The position numbers were made by a program, and so were the translations under genes. Shown piece after piece: positions 40,083 to 48,053 of a stretch of DNA of 64,000 bases. The stretch is from NCBI GenBank assembly GCA_039185015.1, contig JBCDAU010000014.1, positions 62,001 through 126,000 on the forward strand, written 5' to 3'. The notes under the pieces are model-generated. The model saw only the letters and a list, made by a program, of their open reading frames with translations. It was not told where the DNA came from and did not search any database. The DNA comes from JBCBSZ01 sp039185015. Lineage in GTDB: Bacteria > Actinomycetota > Acidimicrobiia > Acidimicrobiales > Poriferisodalaceae. Numbering within the stretch: position 1 is the stretch's first letter; every line of letters begins with the position of its first letter.

Positions 40083-40573
40083 GCGACGCGGTGCACGCCC
40101 GGGTCGTCACGCTGCTCGAGCGTGAGCTCGTCGCCATCGAGGAGCTCCACTATCGGCACCACGTCTGCCTGCTCCTGCTGGGCATCGGCGACGCCACCTA
40201 CCTCGGTGTCGCGCTCGACGACCTGACCGCGGCCGAGGACGAGCTCGCCCGGATCGATCTGCTGCGGGCCGCCGCGGTCGCCGAGCTCGGGGCCCGTTGG
40301 GACCTCGATCCGACCTCGGTGCGCCTCGCCGATCTCGTCGGTCGGGCGGACGAGACCACACGACCGCCGCTCGAGGAGTTGGGCGAGCGGCTTCGCGCGG
40401 CGACGGCGGAGCTCACGGAGACGCGGGCGATGGCCATGGTGCTGGCCGCCGAGCACGCCACCGAGCTCGGCCGCCGCCGCGAGCAGATCGAGGCCGGTCC
40501 TGCGGTCACCTACGACCGCGCCGGGCGGGGTCGTCGGGACGGCGGCGCCGCCCTCTCCGACGTCGTGTCCTGA
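40079..40573 (+). CDS. FlgN-like export chaperone candidate
   Basis: 164 residues, mostly helical. EELHYRHHVCLLLLGIGDATYLGVALDDLTAAEDELARIDLLRAAAVAEL (~22-70) resembles FlgN-type helices and aligns by eye with the 6657-7088 protein. GTG 40079 overlaps the stop of the preceding gene (GTGA). A true FlgN for FlgK/FlgL is more likely the one at 46658, next to flgK, so this one may serve another substrate such as the 39678 product. Confidence 0.6.
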   Translation: MSDAVHARVVTLLERELVAIEELHYRHHVCLLLLGIGDATYLGVALDDLTAAEDELARIDLLRAAAVAELGARWDLDPTSVRLADLVGRADETTRPPLEELGERLRAATAELTETRAMAMVLAAEHATELGRRREQIEAGPAVTYDRAGRGRRDGGAALSDVVS

Positions 40574-40589
40574 GTCGTCTGCCGAGCGG

Positions 40590-40640
40590 AGCCCTCGGAG
40601 CTCGGTGCTCGGAGGCCCCTCCACCGGTCCTCGGCGGTGG
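40590..40640. repeat. Fragment of the GC-rich intergenic repeat family
   Basis: CGGAGCTCGGTGCTC (40596-40610) and CCCCTCCACCGGTCCT (40616-40631) are both found again, with similar spacing, at 54753-54787. A partial copy in the gap before the kinase gene. Confidence 0.55.
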
Positions 40641-40687
40641 AACCGCCGCGTCGTGGCCGTGCTCGCGTGCTCGTCCTGGCACACGTC

Positions 40688-40714
40688 TTGCGAGAGAGGT
40701 CCAGCGAGTAGCGT
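40688..40714 (+). promoter_or_regulatory. Housekeeping-type promoter of the Ser/Thr kinase gene
   Basis: TTGCGA (40688-40693), 15 bases, TAGCGT (40709-40714), 30 bases before the kinase start. It resembles an actinobacterial primary sigma promoter, not the flagellar type. Confidence 0.45.
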
Positions 40715-40744
40715 CGCCGACCATGGATCGGCCTCGGGGTTCCG

Positions 40745-41626
40745 GTGCAGCTCGGGGGTGAGACCGACGTCTGGGTCGGTCGCCGGTTCGCCTCCTACGA
40801 CATCGTCGACGTCCTCGGCCGGGGTGCGGTGGCGACCGTCTACCGGGCCGAGCGCACCGACGGCGCCGTCGTCGCCCTCAAGGTGCTCACGTCGTTCGCG
40901 ATGGCCCAGCGCGAGGTTCGGGAGCTCTTCCAACAGGAGTGGGAGATCACCCGGCGCCTCGATCACCCGAACGTGATCCACGCCCACCGGTATGGCGAGT
41001 ACCGCGACGTGAACTATCTCGAGATGGAGCTCATCCCCGGCGAGACGCTCGGCGACGTCGTGGCGCCCAGCCGCAAGCTCGACGAGGCGACCGTCGTCGA
41101 TGTCGGAGCCCAGGTCGCCGACGGGCTCCAGCACGTCCACGAGGCCGGCATCGTGCACCGCGACATCAAGCCGGCCAACGTCCTGCTCGCCGACGATGGC
41201 CGGGCGGTCGTGTTCGACTTCGGTCTCGCGCTCGATGTCGACGGGCCCGCTCCCAAGCCGGGTCGCGTGTACGGCAGCCCCTTCTGGCTCTCACCCGAGC
41301 AGGCCCGCTCCGAGCCGGTCGACGGACGCGCCGACCTCTACTCGCTCGGCGCCACCATGTTCCGTCTCGTGTCGGGGCGGGCGCCCTTCTACGGCGAGCG
41401 GGGCGACCTGCTGCACGCGCACTGCACCGAGCCGATTCCCGACCTGGTCGAGCTGGCCGGTGTCACGCCCGGGTTCGCGGGCGCGATCGAGTCCCTCATG
41501 GCGAAGGATCCCGACGCTCGTCCCGTGGCCGCCTCGGAGGCTGCGTCGCTCCTGCGAGCCCTCCCCCCACCGCCGGAGCCCGTGCCGAGCAAGGGGCTGC
41601 TCAGCCGCCTGCGGCGGAGTCGTTAG
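40745..41626 (+). CDS. Serine/threonine protein kinase (Hanks type)
   Basis: 293 residues, essentially a bare kinase domain. Glycine loop GRGAVATV (~25-32), ATP-anchoring Lys46 in VALKVL, Glu in the C helix (FQQEWEITRRLDHPNVI), catalytic loop VHRDIKPANVLL, DFG (VFDFGLAL), and SPFWLSPEQARSEPVDGRADLYSLGATMFRLVSGRAPF for the activation loop and helix F. No transmembrane helix or PASTA domain; it ends in a basic tail (KGLLSRLRRSR), so it is probably cytoplasmic. GTG 40745. Lying between FlgN-like and MCP genes it may modify motility components, but its own promoter looks housekeeping. Confidence 0.92.
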   Translation: MQLGGETDVWVGRRFASYDIVDVLGRGAVATVYRAERTDGAVVALKVLTSFAMAQREVRELFQQEWEITRRLDHPNVIHAHRYGEYRDVNYLEMELIPGETLGDVVAPSRKLDEATVVDVGAQVADGLQHVHEAGIVHRDIKPANVLLADDGRAVVFDFGLALDVDGPAPKPGRVYGSPFWLSPEQARSEPVDGRADLYSLGATMFRLVSGRAPFYGERGDLLHAHCTEPIPDLVELAGVTPGFAGAIESLMAKDPDARPVAASEAASLLRALPPPPEPVPSKGLLSRLRRSR

Positions 41627-41655
41627 TCCTCATCGATCGGCGCTCTCGCCGAACC

Positions 41656-41682
41656 GCTCAGGTCGCCTCTGCGGTCGCCGAC
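41656..41682 (+). promoter_or_regulatory. Sigma-28-like promoter of the MCP gene
   Basis: GCTCA (41656-41660), 15 bases, CGCCGAC (41676-41682), 45 bases before the MCP ATG. Confidence 0.5.
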
Positions 41683-41726
41683 GGGACCGGAGGGAGCGCC
41701 GCTCCCTGTGCGTGGGAGGACAGATC

Positions 41727-43550
41727 ATGAAGGTTGCGACTCGGATCGGAACGGTGGGGACAGCGTTGTGCGCTCTGGTGCTCGTCACGGGCGCCATCGG
41801 ATGGAGTGCCATCGGCGGGCTGGAGAGCGATGCGCAGGACAAGGTGGTGCACGACGCGCCGGCGACCTCGCTGTTGCTGAACGTCGATCGCGACGCCTAC
41901 CAGTCGGTCCTCGCCCTGGAGCAGGCGGCCAGCTCGTCGCCGGACGAGCTCGAGGGGTTCCTCGAGGGGTGGTCCGGCAACCTGGCCCAGACCGAAGAGC
42001 GGTTCCTCCTGTACGAGGAGCTCTCGCTGCGGTACCCGGGCGAGGTGGAGATCTGGGAGCAGTACTGGACCGATCGCGCCACCTACGCCGACAGCTCGGG
42101 CGCGCTCGCCGACCGGCTGCGGGCCGGGGAGCGCCTCGGTGATCCGGGGATCGCCGCGGCACTGGATGGCGTTCGGGTGGACTTCGACACCTTCCGGACC
42201 CACGTCGACGTGATCGTCGAGGAAATCTACGTGCCGCAGCAGGAGGCCTTCGCCTCCGAGGTGGCCGACGCGGCGTCGTCGGCTCGGACGATGCTCGGCC
42301 TCGTCGCCGTCCTGGCCATCGCGGCCGCCGCAGGCTTCGTGTGGTGGCTCGTCCGTTCGATGCGCCGCCCGCTCGACGAGCTGCGAGAGGCATCCCGTCG
42401 CCTGGCTGCGGGGCACGTCGACGTCGTCACCGACTGGCGGTCGGAGGACGAGTTCGGCGAGGTCGTCGAGGACTTCCGCACGATGGGCGAGCGGCTCTCC
42501 CAGAGCAGCGCGTATGCCGGCCGGCTCGCCGCCGGGGACCTGACCGAGAGCTGGACGCCGGCGTCCGAGGGCGACGAGCTCGGCCGTGCGCTGGCGGAGC
42601 TCCACAGCTCGCTGCTGAGCATCGTCGGTGAGGCGGCTCGGGTCTCCGAGCGACTCGAGTCCGAGGCCGCCGGGCTGCGCCAGTCCACCAGCGAGACGTC
42701 GGCCGCGGTCGACGATGTCGCCGGGTCGATCCAGGACATCGCTCGATCGGGCGAGCAGCAGGTGCTCCTCAGCGACGAGGTCGCCCGCACGATCGGCGAG
42801 ATCGGGACCGACGTCGCCGACGCCGAGAACGCCATGGTCGAGGCGTCCGAGGCTGCGGCGAGCACGGCCTCGCAGGCCGAGGACGGTCGGAGCGCGATGC
42901 GCTCGGCCCAGTCCGCGATCCGCGAGGTCGCGGAGACCATCGCCGCCGCCGATGGTGTCGTCGGCGAGCTCAACGACCACTCGACCGAGGTCCGCGACAT
43001 GGTCTCGTTCATCCGGGGCATCGCCGAGCAGACCAACCTCCTCGCTCTCAACGCGGCCATCGAGGCCGCCCGCGCCGGCGAGGCCGGTCGGGGCTTCGCC
43101 GTCGTCGCGAGCGAGGTGAAGGGCCTCGCCGAAGAGGCGGCCAGCTCGACCGACCGGATCTCCTCCGTGGTCGACAACATGGTCGTCTCGATGGAGCGGG
43201 CGATGTCGACGATGTCGGAAGGCCGCCGCCAGGTGGACGACGGCGTGCAGGCGCTGGACGCCACCGAAGCCGCCTTCCGACAGATCGCCGACGCCGTCAA
43301 CGATCTCGACGGCCGAGTCGCCGCCGTCCGCGAGGCGGGCGGCCGCATGGCCACCGCCACGGAGGCGGTCTCGACGAAGGCCGGTGAGCTCGTACAGAAC
43401 GTCGAGCAGAACGGGGCCGCGACCGAGCAGGTCGCCGCCTCCGGCGAGGAGGCGTCGGCCTCGACCCAGCAGGTCAGTGGCATCGCCGAGGAGCTGGCGT
43501 CCTTGGCGTCCGAGCTCGGTGGCTCCCTGCGCCGCTTCGAGCTGCGTTGA
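41727..43550 (+). CDS. Methyl-accepting chemotaxis protein
   Basis: 607 residues. Transmembrane helix 1 at ~8-28, an extracellular four-helix-type sensor (~30-190), helix 2 at ~195-217 (MLGLVAVLAIAAAAGFVWWLV), HAMP (~218-270; RPLDELREASRRLAAGHVDVV), and a signalling domain whose hairpin tip FIRGIAEQTNLLALNAAIEAARAGEAGRGFAVVASEVKGLAEEAASST (~430-477) binds CheA and CheW. Substrate residues for CheR/CheB/CheD are expected in the flanking coiled coils. ATG 41727 with GGGAGGA upstream. Ends convergent with csrA. The ligand is unknown. Confidence 0.94.
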   Translation: MKVATRIGTVGTALCALVLVTGAIGWSAIGGLESDAQDKVVHDAPATSLLLNVDRDAYQSVLALEQAASSSPDELEGFLEGWSGNLAQTEERFLLYEELSLRYPGEVEIWEQYWTDRATYADSSGALADRLRAGERLGDPGIAAALDGVRVDFDTFRTHVDVIVEEIYVPQQEAFASEVADAASSARTMLGLVAVLAIAAAAGFVWWLVRSMRRPLDELREASRRLAAGHVDVVTDWRSEDEFGEVVEDFRTMGERLSQSSAYAGRLAAGDLTESWTPASEGDELGRALAELHSSLLSIVGEAARVSERLESEAAGLRQSTSETSAAVDDVAGSIQDIARSGEQQVLLSDEVARTIGEIGTDVADAENAMVEASEAAASTASQAEDGRSAMRSAQSAIREVAETIAAADGVVGELNDHSTEVRDMVSFIRGIAEQTNLLALNAAIEAARAGEAGRGFAVVASEVKGLAEEAASSTDRISSVVDNMVVSMERAMSTMSEGRRQVDDGVQALDATEAAFRQIADAVNDLDGRVAAVREAGGRMATATEAVSTKAGELVQNVEQNGAATEQVAASGEEASASTQQVSGIAEELASLASELGGSLRRFELR

Positions 43551-43586
43551 CGCCCGGCCCGCTGGGCCGCGTCGGGTTGCGTTGAT

Positions 43587-43614
43587 GCTGGCTGGGGCTT
43601 CGGCCCCGGTCAGC
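43587..43614 (+). terminator. Terminator after the MCP gene
   Basis: GCTGGCTGGGGC, loop TTCG, GCCCCGGTCAGC: a 12-bp stem with two imperfect pairs closed by a stable TTCG tetraloop, 37 bases after the MCP stop. Confidence 0.65.
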
Positions 43615-43640
43615 TTCGCGTTGGGGGAACGGGGCGATGC

Positions 43641-43660
43641 CCGGCAGCCTGCGCTGCCGG
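43641..43660 (-). terminator. Terminator after csrA (may act both ways)
   Basis: CCGGCAGC, loop CTGC, GCTGCCGG: 8-bp perfect stem eight bases beyond the csrA stop in the convergent gap. Confidence 0.6.
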
Positions 43661-43667
43661 CAGGAGC

Positions 43668-43910
43668 TCAGGAGTCGTTGCGGGGACGGGGTCGCGCCCG
43701 TCGGAGCATCTGGGAGGCGGCATCGACCGACCGGCTGGCTGCCTCGTTCTCGGCGACCACCTGGCGGTAGACCTCTTCCCGATAGACCTTGACCGAGCGG
43801 GGAGCGTCGATCCCGAGACGGATCTGGTCACCGCGCACGTCCACCACGGTGATGGTGACGTTGTCGCCGATGATCACGGACTCGCCCTTGCGGCGAGAGA
43901 GCACCAGCAT
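43668..43910 (-). CDS. csrA: Translational regulator CsrA
   Basis: 80 residues. MLVLSRRKGESVIIGDNVTITVVDVRGDQIRLGIDAPRSVKVYREEVYRQV is a full CsrA: RNA-binding residues in the first strand (LVLSRR) and GIDAP...VYREEVY at the end. The dimer binds GGA motifs in mRNA, in Bacillus mainly the flagellin leader, and is held by FliW. A ~25-residue C-terminal extension (SRSVDAASQMLRRARPRPRN) is extra. ATG 43910 lies 16 bases after fliW. The flagellin leaders here contain GGAGG-type ribosome binding sites that could be its targets. Confidence 0.96.
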   Translation of the reverse strand: MLVLSRRKGESVIIGDNVTITVVDVRGDQIRLGIDAPRSVKVYREEVYRQVVAENEAASRSVDAASQMLRRARPRPRNDS

Positions 43911-43926
43911 CAGGCGGCGAGGGCGT

Positions 43927-44373
43927 TCACGAGAGGTCGAGCTCCACCGCGGCCCGCACGGGCCACTCGGAGTCGGCGAGCACGACCTGACGCCCGCGAC
44001 GGGTCTGCGCGTTCACCACGAACGGGCCGAGCAGGTTGAGGTGGATCTGCTCGTTCTCCGCGTCGAGGGTGACCGGACAGAACACGATCGCCTCCTCCGG
44101 GGTCGTGATGGCGAGCGCCTCGCGCTCACCGTCGGGTAGCTCAGGAGAGTACTCGGGAAAGAACAGCCACGGGACGGCGACGATCATCGCCACGTCCGGG
44201 TCGGCAACGCTCGTCAGGAGCTGGAAGGCCGACTCCTCGTCATCGCCGAGGTCCGACAGCAGGAACTCCTCGGCGTCGGTGAGCCCGGGGATGCCCCGCT
44301 CGAGCACGAGGACCTGATCGTCCTCCCCGCTCATCGACTGCTCGTCATCGGTCACCAGTGAGGTCGCGGACAT
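43927..44373 (-). CDS. fliW: Flagellar assembly factor FliW
   Basis: 148 residues. GIPGLTDAEEFLLSDL (~28-43), FQLLTSVADPDVAMIVAVPWLFFPEYSPELPD and EEAIVFCPVTLDAENEQIHLNLLGPFVVNAQTRRGRQVVL match FliW (the i.FpeGipGf..y and NLlaPivin...r.g.Qvil blocks). FliW antagonises CsrA and is titrated by unsecreted flagellin. The first ~22 residues are variable and acidic. ATG 44373 lies four bases after flgL stop, and csrA follows, the usual order flgL-fliW-csrA. Confidence 0.95.
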   Translation of the reverse strand: MSATSLVTDDEQSMSGEDDQVLVLERGIPGLTDAEEFLLSDLGDDEESAFQLLTSVADPDVAMIVAVPWLFFPEYSPELPDGEREALAITTPEEAIVFCPVTLDAENEQIHLNLLGPFVVNAQTRRGRQVVLADSEWPVRAAVELDLS

Positions 44374-44377
44374 CGGA

Positions 44378-45262
44378 TCAGCCGAGGAAGTCGACCAGCG
44401 AGGGCTGGAGGGCTCGGCCGAGCGCTCCCAACGTAGCCTGGAGGGCGACCTCTTGGGTCTGGAGCTCCATCACGGCTTCGGTCAGGTCGACGTCCTCGAC
44501 CTCGGCGAGGCGGGTGTTGAGCACGCCGCGCTGCTCCTCGTTGCGCTGGGCGGCGGCCTCGAGCCGGCTGCCGGCAGCGCCGAGCTCGGCGAGACCGGAC
44601 AGCACGCCGTCGAGGCGGTCGTCGAGCTCACCGATGCGGCCGGTCACGGCCGCCTGGTCGCCGGCGCGGAGGTCGGCCTCCAGGTCGTCCATCACGGTGA
44701 AGACGTCCCGGCCGGCGTTGAAGCCGAAGATCTCGTCCCCGGTCACGTTCACCTGGACGTTCTCGCCGTCGGCGACCCGACGGATCACGGCGCCGGTGTC
44801 ACCGGTGTACGTCCACGTGCCGGCGACGTCGCTGATCGCGTCGGCGGCGGCGAAGCCGGCGAAGAGCCCCTGATCGAGGTACGAGCCGTTGGCCGTCGAC
44901 ACGAGCTCGTCGCGCAGCTGGCGGATCTCGTCGGCGATGGCCTCGCGCTCGTCCTGGCTCGAGTTGGTGGAGCCTCGGATCGTCAGCTCCCGCGCACGGC
45001 GCATGGTCGACACCATCTGCTGGAGCTGGGAGTCGGCGGCGTTAATGCGGGCCGTGCCGTCCTCGCCGTTGCGCTGCGCCTGGTCGAGCGCACGGACCTC
45101 GGCACGGAGGCTCAGCCCGACGTTCATCCCGGCCACGTCCTCGGACGCGACCTGGAAGCGCTTGCCGGTCCCGAGCTGGACCTGGGTGTCCTCGAAGCTG
45201 CGCAGCCGGTGCTGCAGTCGGCGCAGCGACTGGTCCACCAGCGTCTCGTGTGAGACCCGCAT
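44378..45262 (-). CDS. flgL: Hook-filament junction protein FlgL
   Basis: 294 residues. N-terminal MRVSHETLVDQSLRRLQHRLRSFEDTQVQLGTGKRFQVASEDVAGMNVGLSLRAEVRALDQAQRNGEDG (~1-70) is the flagellin/FlgL D0-D1 helix, with FlgL-type spacing; the C-terminus DVDLTEAVMELQTQEVALQATLGALGRALQPSLVDFLG closes it. FlgL forms HAP3 between hook and filament. ATG 45262 has GGAGGAG upstream. It follows flgK. Confidence 0.93.
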   Translation of the reverse strand: MRVSHETLVDQSLRRLQHRLRSFEDTQVQLGTGKRFQVASEDVAGMNVGLSLRAEVRALDQAQRNGEDGTARINAADSQLQQMVSTMRRARELTIRGSTNSSQDEREAIADEIRQLRDELVSTANGSYLDQGLFAGFAAADAISDVAGTWTYTGDTGAVIRRVADGENVQVNVTGDEIFGFNAGRDVFTVMDDLEADLRAGDQAAVTGRIGELDDRLDGVLSGLAELGAAGSRLEAAAQRNEEQRGVLNTRLAEVEDVDLTEAVMELQTQEVALQATLGALGRALQPSLVDFLG

Positions 45263-45282
45263 CGTTCAGCTCCTCCCCGTCG

Positions 45283-46650
45283 TCATCGGCCGACCAGGCC
45301 GGTCCGGTTGATCAGGGTGTCGAGGGTCTGGTCGACCGTCGTGATGACCCTGGCGGACGCCTGGTAGGCCCGCTGGTACTGCACGAGGAGGACCATCTCC
45401 TCGTCGAGGCTCACCCCGTGGGACTCGTCGCGCGCCAGCTCGGCGGCGGCGACGAGCTCGTCCTGTGCGTCTGCGCCGCGCCGTGCGGTGGCGGTCTCGG
45501 CGCCGAGCTGGGTGATGAAGGATCGCAGCGCCCCACCGGGTGACTCCGTGCCACCGCTCGCCACGAGCTCGTTGCGCAGGTCGGCGAGCGCCTGGGCGTT
45601 GACGCCGTTGAAGACCGGGAACGGCGTCGCTCCGTCGTCGGAGGCCGCGAGGTCGCCGGGATCGGTGAGCGTCGTGGTCAGCGTCTCGGCCTCGCTGCCG
45701 ACCGTCGAGGCGAACAACGCCGCGCCCGGCGTCGCCACATCGGAGAAGCCGGCTGCGTGTTGGGCGTTGATCGCAGCCGTCACCTCCGAGACGAAGGTGT
45801 TGAGCCGCGTGAACAGGTCGGGCAGGTCCTGCTGCAGGAACTGCTGCGTGCCACCGACCTCGCCACCGGCACGCACCACCGTCCCGGTCGGATGGATCAG
45901 GTCGTTGGTCGTGGGATCGACGGACAGGGTGTTGGCCCGCACACCGTCGACGAGGGCCATCCCGTCCAGGGAGACGCGGACGCCGAACTCGTCCTGCCGG
46001 ACCACCGTCACGCCGAGCTCTCGACTGAGCTCGTCGAGGAGGCGGTCGCGCTGGTCGAGCAGATCGTTCGGCGTCCGACCGCTCGTGGCGGCCTCCTCGA
46101 TCAGTCCGGTGATCTCGGCGACCTCGGCGAGCGACTGGTTGGCGTCCTCGACCATGAAGCGCAGGTTCTCGGCGGTGTCGGCCTCCAGCGAGCGGTAGTC
46201 CTCAGCGACGCCGCGACTGCGATCGGCGAAGCGGTCCAGCGCCCGGAGCACCGACACCCGCGACGCCTCGTCGTCGGGTGCGATCGCCATGTCCTCGAAG
46301 GCGTCGAAGACGTCGTCGAGGGCGACGGTCATCCCGTCGTCGGGCTCGCCGAGCGCCGCCTCGGCCCGCTCGAGCAGCCCGGCGTTGGAGGTCATCGAAC
46401 CCAGCACGACCGCGCCCGCTCGGAAGCGGGCATCGAGGAACTCGTCGCGCGCCCTGCGCACGTCGGTGACCTCGGTCCCCGTCCCGATGAACGCCTCCGG
46501 GCGCAGGTTCGGCCGACGCGAGACCTGATCGACGCGCTGGCGCGTGTAGCCCTCGGTCGCGGTGTTGGCGACGTTGTGCGACGAGGTGTCGATGCCGATC
46601 TGCGCGGCGACGAGACCGGTGTAGCCCGTGTTCAGTCCGACGAAGCCCAT
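45283..46650 (-). CDS. flgK: Hook-filament junction protein FlgK
   Basis: 455 residues. N-terminal LNTGYTGLVAAQIGIDTSSHNVANTATEGYTRQRVDQ (~6-42) is the FlgK rod/hook signature (ANxxTxGYTRQ). LRFMVEDANQSLAEVAEITGLIEEAATSGRTPNDLLDQRDRLLDELS is the conserved middle helix block (DLLDQRD). The C-terminus SLDEEMVLLVQYQRAYQASARVITTVDQTLDTLINRTG is typical. FlgK is HAP1. It follows flgN by seven bases. Confidence 0.95.
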   Translation of the reverse strand: MGFVGLNTGYTGLVAAQIGIDTSSHNVANTATEGYTRQRVDQVSRRPNLRPEAFIGTGTEVTDVRRARDEFLDARFRAGAVVLGSMTSNAGLLERAEAALGEPDDGMTVALDDVFDAFEDMAIAPDDEASRVSVLRALDRFADRSRGVAEDYRSLEADTAENLRFMVEDANQSLAEVAEITGLIEEAATSGRTPNDLLDQRDRLLDELSRELGVTVVRQDEFGVRVSLDGMALVDGVRANTLSVDPTTNDLIHPTGTVVRAGGEVGGTQQFLQQDLPDLFTRLNTFVSEVTAAINAQHAAGFSDVATPGAALFASTVGSEAETLTTTLTDPGDLAASDDGATPFPVFNGVNAQALADLRNELVASGGTESPGGALRSFITQLGAETATARRGADAQDELVAAAELARDESHGVSLDEEMVLLVQYQRAYQASARVITTVDQTLDTLINRTGLVGR

Positions 46651-46657
46651 GGTGTCC

Positions 46658-47203
46658 TCAGATCCGTCCGTCCACCCGGTGCGCGCTGGTGTCGACCGCC
46701 CGACCGCGCTGGTCGTAGGTGGTGGTGACCTGGTCCTGGGTGCCCGTGATGGCGTGCAGCATGCCCCGCACGGCGGCGAGGCCGCCGACGGCGAGCTGCC
46801 GGCTCTCGCGCTCGGCCTCGGCCACGTCCGACATGAGGCGGTCGAGCCCCGAGATGTGGCTGCGCAACCGTTGCTGCCACGCGGGCGGTGCCACGTCGGC
46901 GAGGTCGCGCAGCGTCCCGCTCTGGGGACGGCCGAGGTGGCGGAGGATCGCTCTGAGCAGCCGCGCCGGACCGTGATCGTTGGCTCGGATCTCCCGCGCG
47001 GCAGCCTCGAGGTCGTCCACGCTGCGCTGGAGCCACCGGCGGTCGTCTCCGGCGAGGACCAGCTGCGCCGTCTTCGCCCGGAGGGCCAGGTGGGTCAGCT
47101 GGGCGCGTTCCTTCCACAGCGCCTCGTCCAACGCGACGAGGCCGGCATCGAGCACCTCGTCGCCGTCGTCGGCCCGGGCTCGCGGGGTGGTCGCAGCGTT
47201 CAC
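46658..47203 (-). CDS. flgN: Flagellar export chaperone FlgN
   Basis: 181 residues, helical. LDEALWKERAQLTHLALRAKTAQLVLAGDDRRWLQRSVDDLEAA (~27-70) fits FlgN (an L..E...l..L...l..q...l..gd...l....). Its position immediately before flgK-flgL, its main clients, is the usual one. The GTG at 47203 gives the full helical start. The C-terminus (ITGTQDQVTTTYDQRGRAV) resembles the flgN/flgK-linked ends in actinobacteria. No good sigma-28-like promoter is seen upstream; the best is CCTCA-N13-GACCGAC at 47240-47264, with a spacer two bases short. Confidence 0.8.
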   Translation of the reverse strand: MNAATTPRARADDGDEVLDAGLVALDEALWKERAQLTHLALRAKTAQLVLAGDDRRWLQRSVDDLEAAAREIRANDHGPARLLRAILRHLGRPQSGTLRDLADVAPPAWQQRLRSHISGLDRLMSDVAEAERESRQLAVGGLAAVRGMLHAITGTQDQVTTTYDQRGRAVDTSAHRVDGRI

Positions 47204-47288
47204 CCTCTTCTCATCGGCACGTCCGCGACCGCGCGATAGGTCGGTCTCGTCGCACTGAGTGAGGTATCAAGAAGATTCTCCGAGAACC

Positions 47289-47315
47289 GCTTCAGCCGAA
47301 AGTGGAGCGGTCGAC
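47289..47315 (+). promoter_or_regulatory. Sigma-28-like promoter upstream of 47351
   Basis: GCTTC (47289-47293), 15 bases, GGTCGAC (47309-47315), 36 bases before the GTG at 47351. Confidence 0.6.
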
Positions 47316-47350
47316 GACAGGTTGACGATCCTTGGGATTGGAGGGCATCC

Positions 47351-48010
47351 GTGAGAGACACCGGGACCGAGCACGAGGCCGATCTGATCGATCTCACCAC
47401 GGCACGAGCTGCCGATGGTGAGGACTTCGACGGGTTGCGGCAACGGATGCTCGAGCTCGAGGCCGAGTTGGAGCAGGCCAAGGCCGACGTCGGGCGTCTG
47501 CAGCTCCAGGTCGATCTCTTCACGAGCACCGACCCGGTCACGGGCTTCGTCAACCGCTCCGGCACCGTCGACGCCATCCAGAGCGCGCTCGACCGTCTCG
47601 ACCGGATGAGCGAGCCGGTCACCGTGCTCGCGATCACCGTCCCCGAGCTGGCCGCCGTCCGCGACCAGCTCGATGACATCACGCTCATCGACACGCTTCG
47701 CCACGTCGGCGCCCTCATCGCTGGTGGCCTGCGTCGCGTCGATCGGGTCGGTCGCCTCGAGAACGACACCTTCGTGAGCGTGCTCTCGAACCTGGGTCCC
47801 GACGCCGTCGACGTGGTGCTCGGCCGCCTCGAGGCGGCGCTCGTCGCCCAGCCCGTCGAGCTCGGTGACGACCGGATCACCCTGCGACCGCGCCTCGGCG
47901 CCCTCGTGCTGCGTGGTGCGGCCGGCACCGATGCCGATCTCCTGCTCGAGGAGGCCCTCTCGTTGCCGGCCCTGGCCGACGACGACGGCCGCCTCGTCGT
48001 CACCCGCTGA
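47351..48010 (+). CDS. Coiled-coil protein with degenerate GGDEF domain
   Basis: 219 residues. A coiled-coil segment (~25-57, MLELEAELEQAKADVGRLQLQVDLF) precedes a GGDEF-type fold: STDPVTGFVNRSGTVDAIQSAL (the D-x-L-T-G-L-x-N-R block) and LRRVDRVGRLENDTFVSVLSNL, where the GG(D/E)EF loop reads GRLENDTF. The signature is lost, so it cannot be an active diguanylate cyclase; a cyclic-di-GMP or GTP sensor, or scaffold, is possible. GTG 47351 has GGAGGG. Behind a flagellar-type promoter, facing away from flgN. Confidence 0.75.
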   Translation: MRDTGTEHEADLIDLTTARAADGEDFDGLRQRMLELEAELEQAKADVGRLQLQVDLFTSTDPVTGFVNRSGTVDAIQSALDRLDRMSEPVTVLAITVPELAAVRDQLDDITLIDTLRHVGALIAGGLRRVDRVGRLENDTFVSVLSNLGPDAVDVVLGRLEAALVAQPVELGDDRITLRPRLGALVLRGAAGTDADLLLEEALSLPALADDDGRLVVTR

Positions 48011-48021
48011 GTTCGTTGCCC

Positions 48022-48042
48022 GGCTGGGCCGGAGCCCCAGCC
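48022..48042. terminator. Bidirectional terminator, 47351 gene / fliH
   Basis: GGCTGGG, seven-base loop, CCCAGCC in the 43-base convergent gap between the 47351 gene and fliH. Confidence 0.6.
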
Positions 48043-48053
48043 TCGGCGTCCGA

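Noticed and set aside
40723..40761. 12-codon leader ORF (MDRPRGSGAARG) overlapping the kinase start
   Set aside because: Only suggested by an ATG just after a promoter; no ribosome binding site and no further support.
47213..47240. CCTAT-N16-TGCCGAT as a promoter for flgN
   Set aside because: It would lie about 10 bases from the start codon, overlapping the ribosome binding site region, and the -35 fits poorly.
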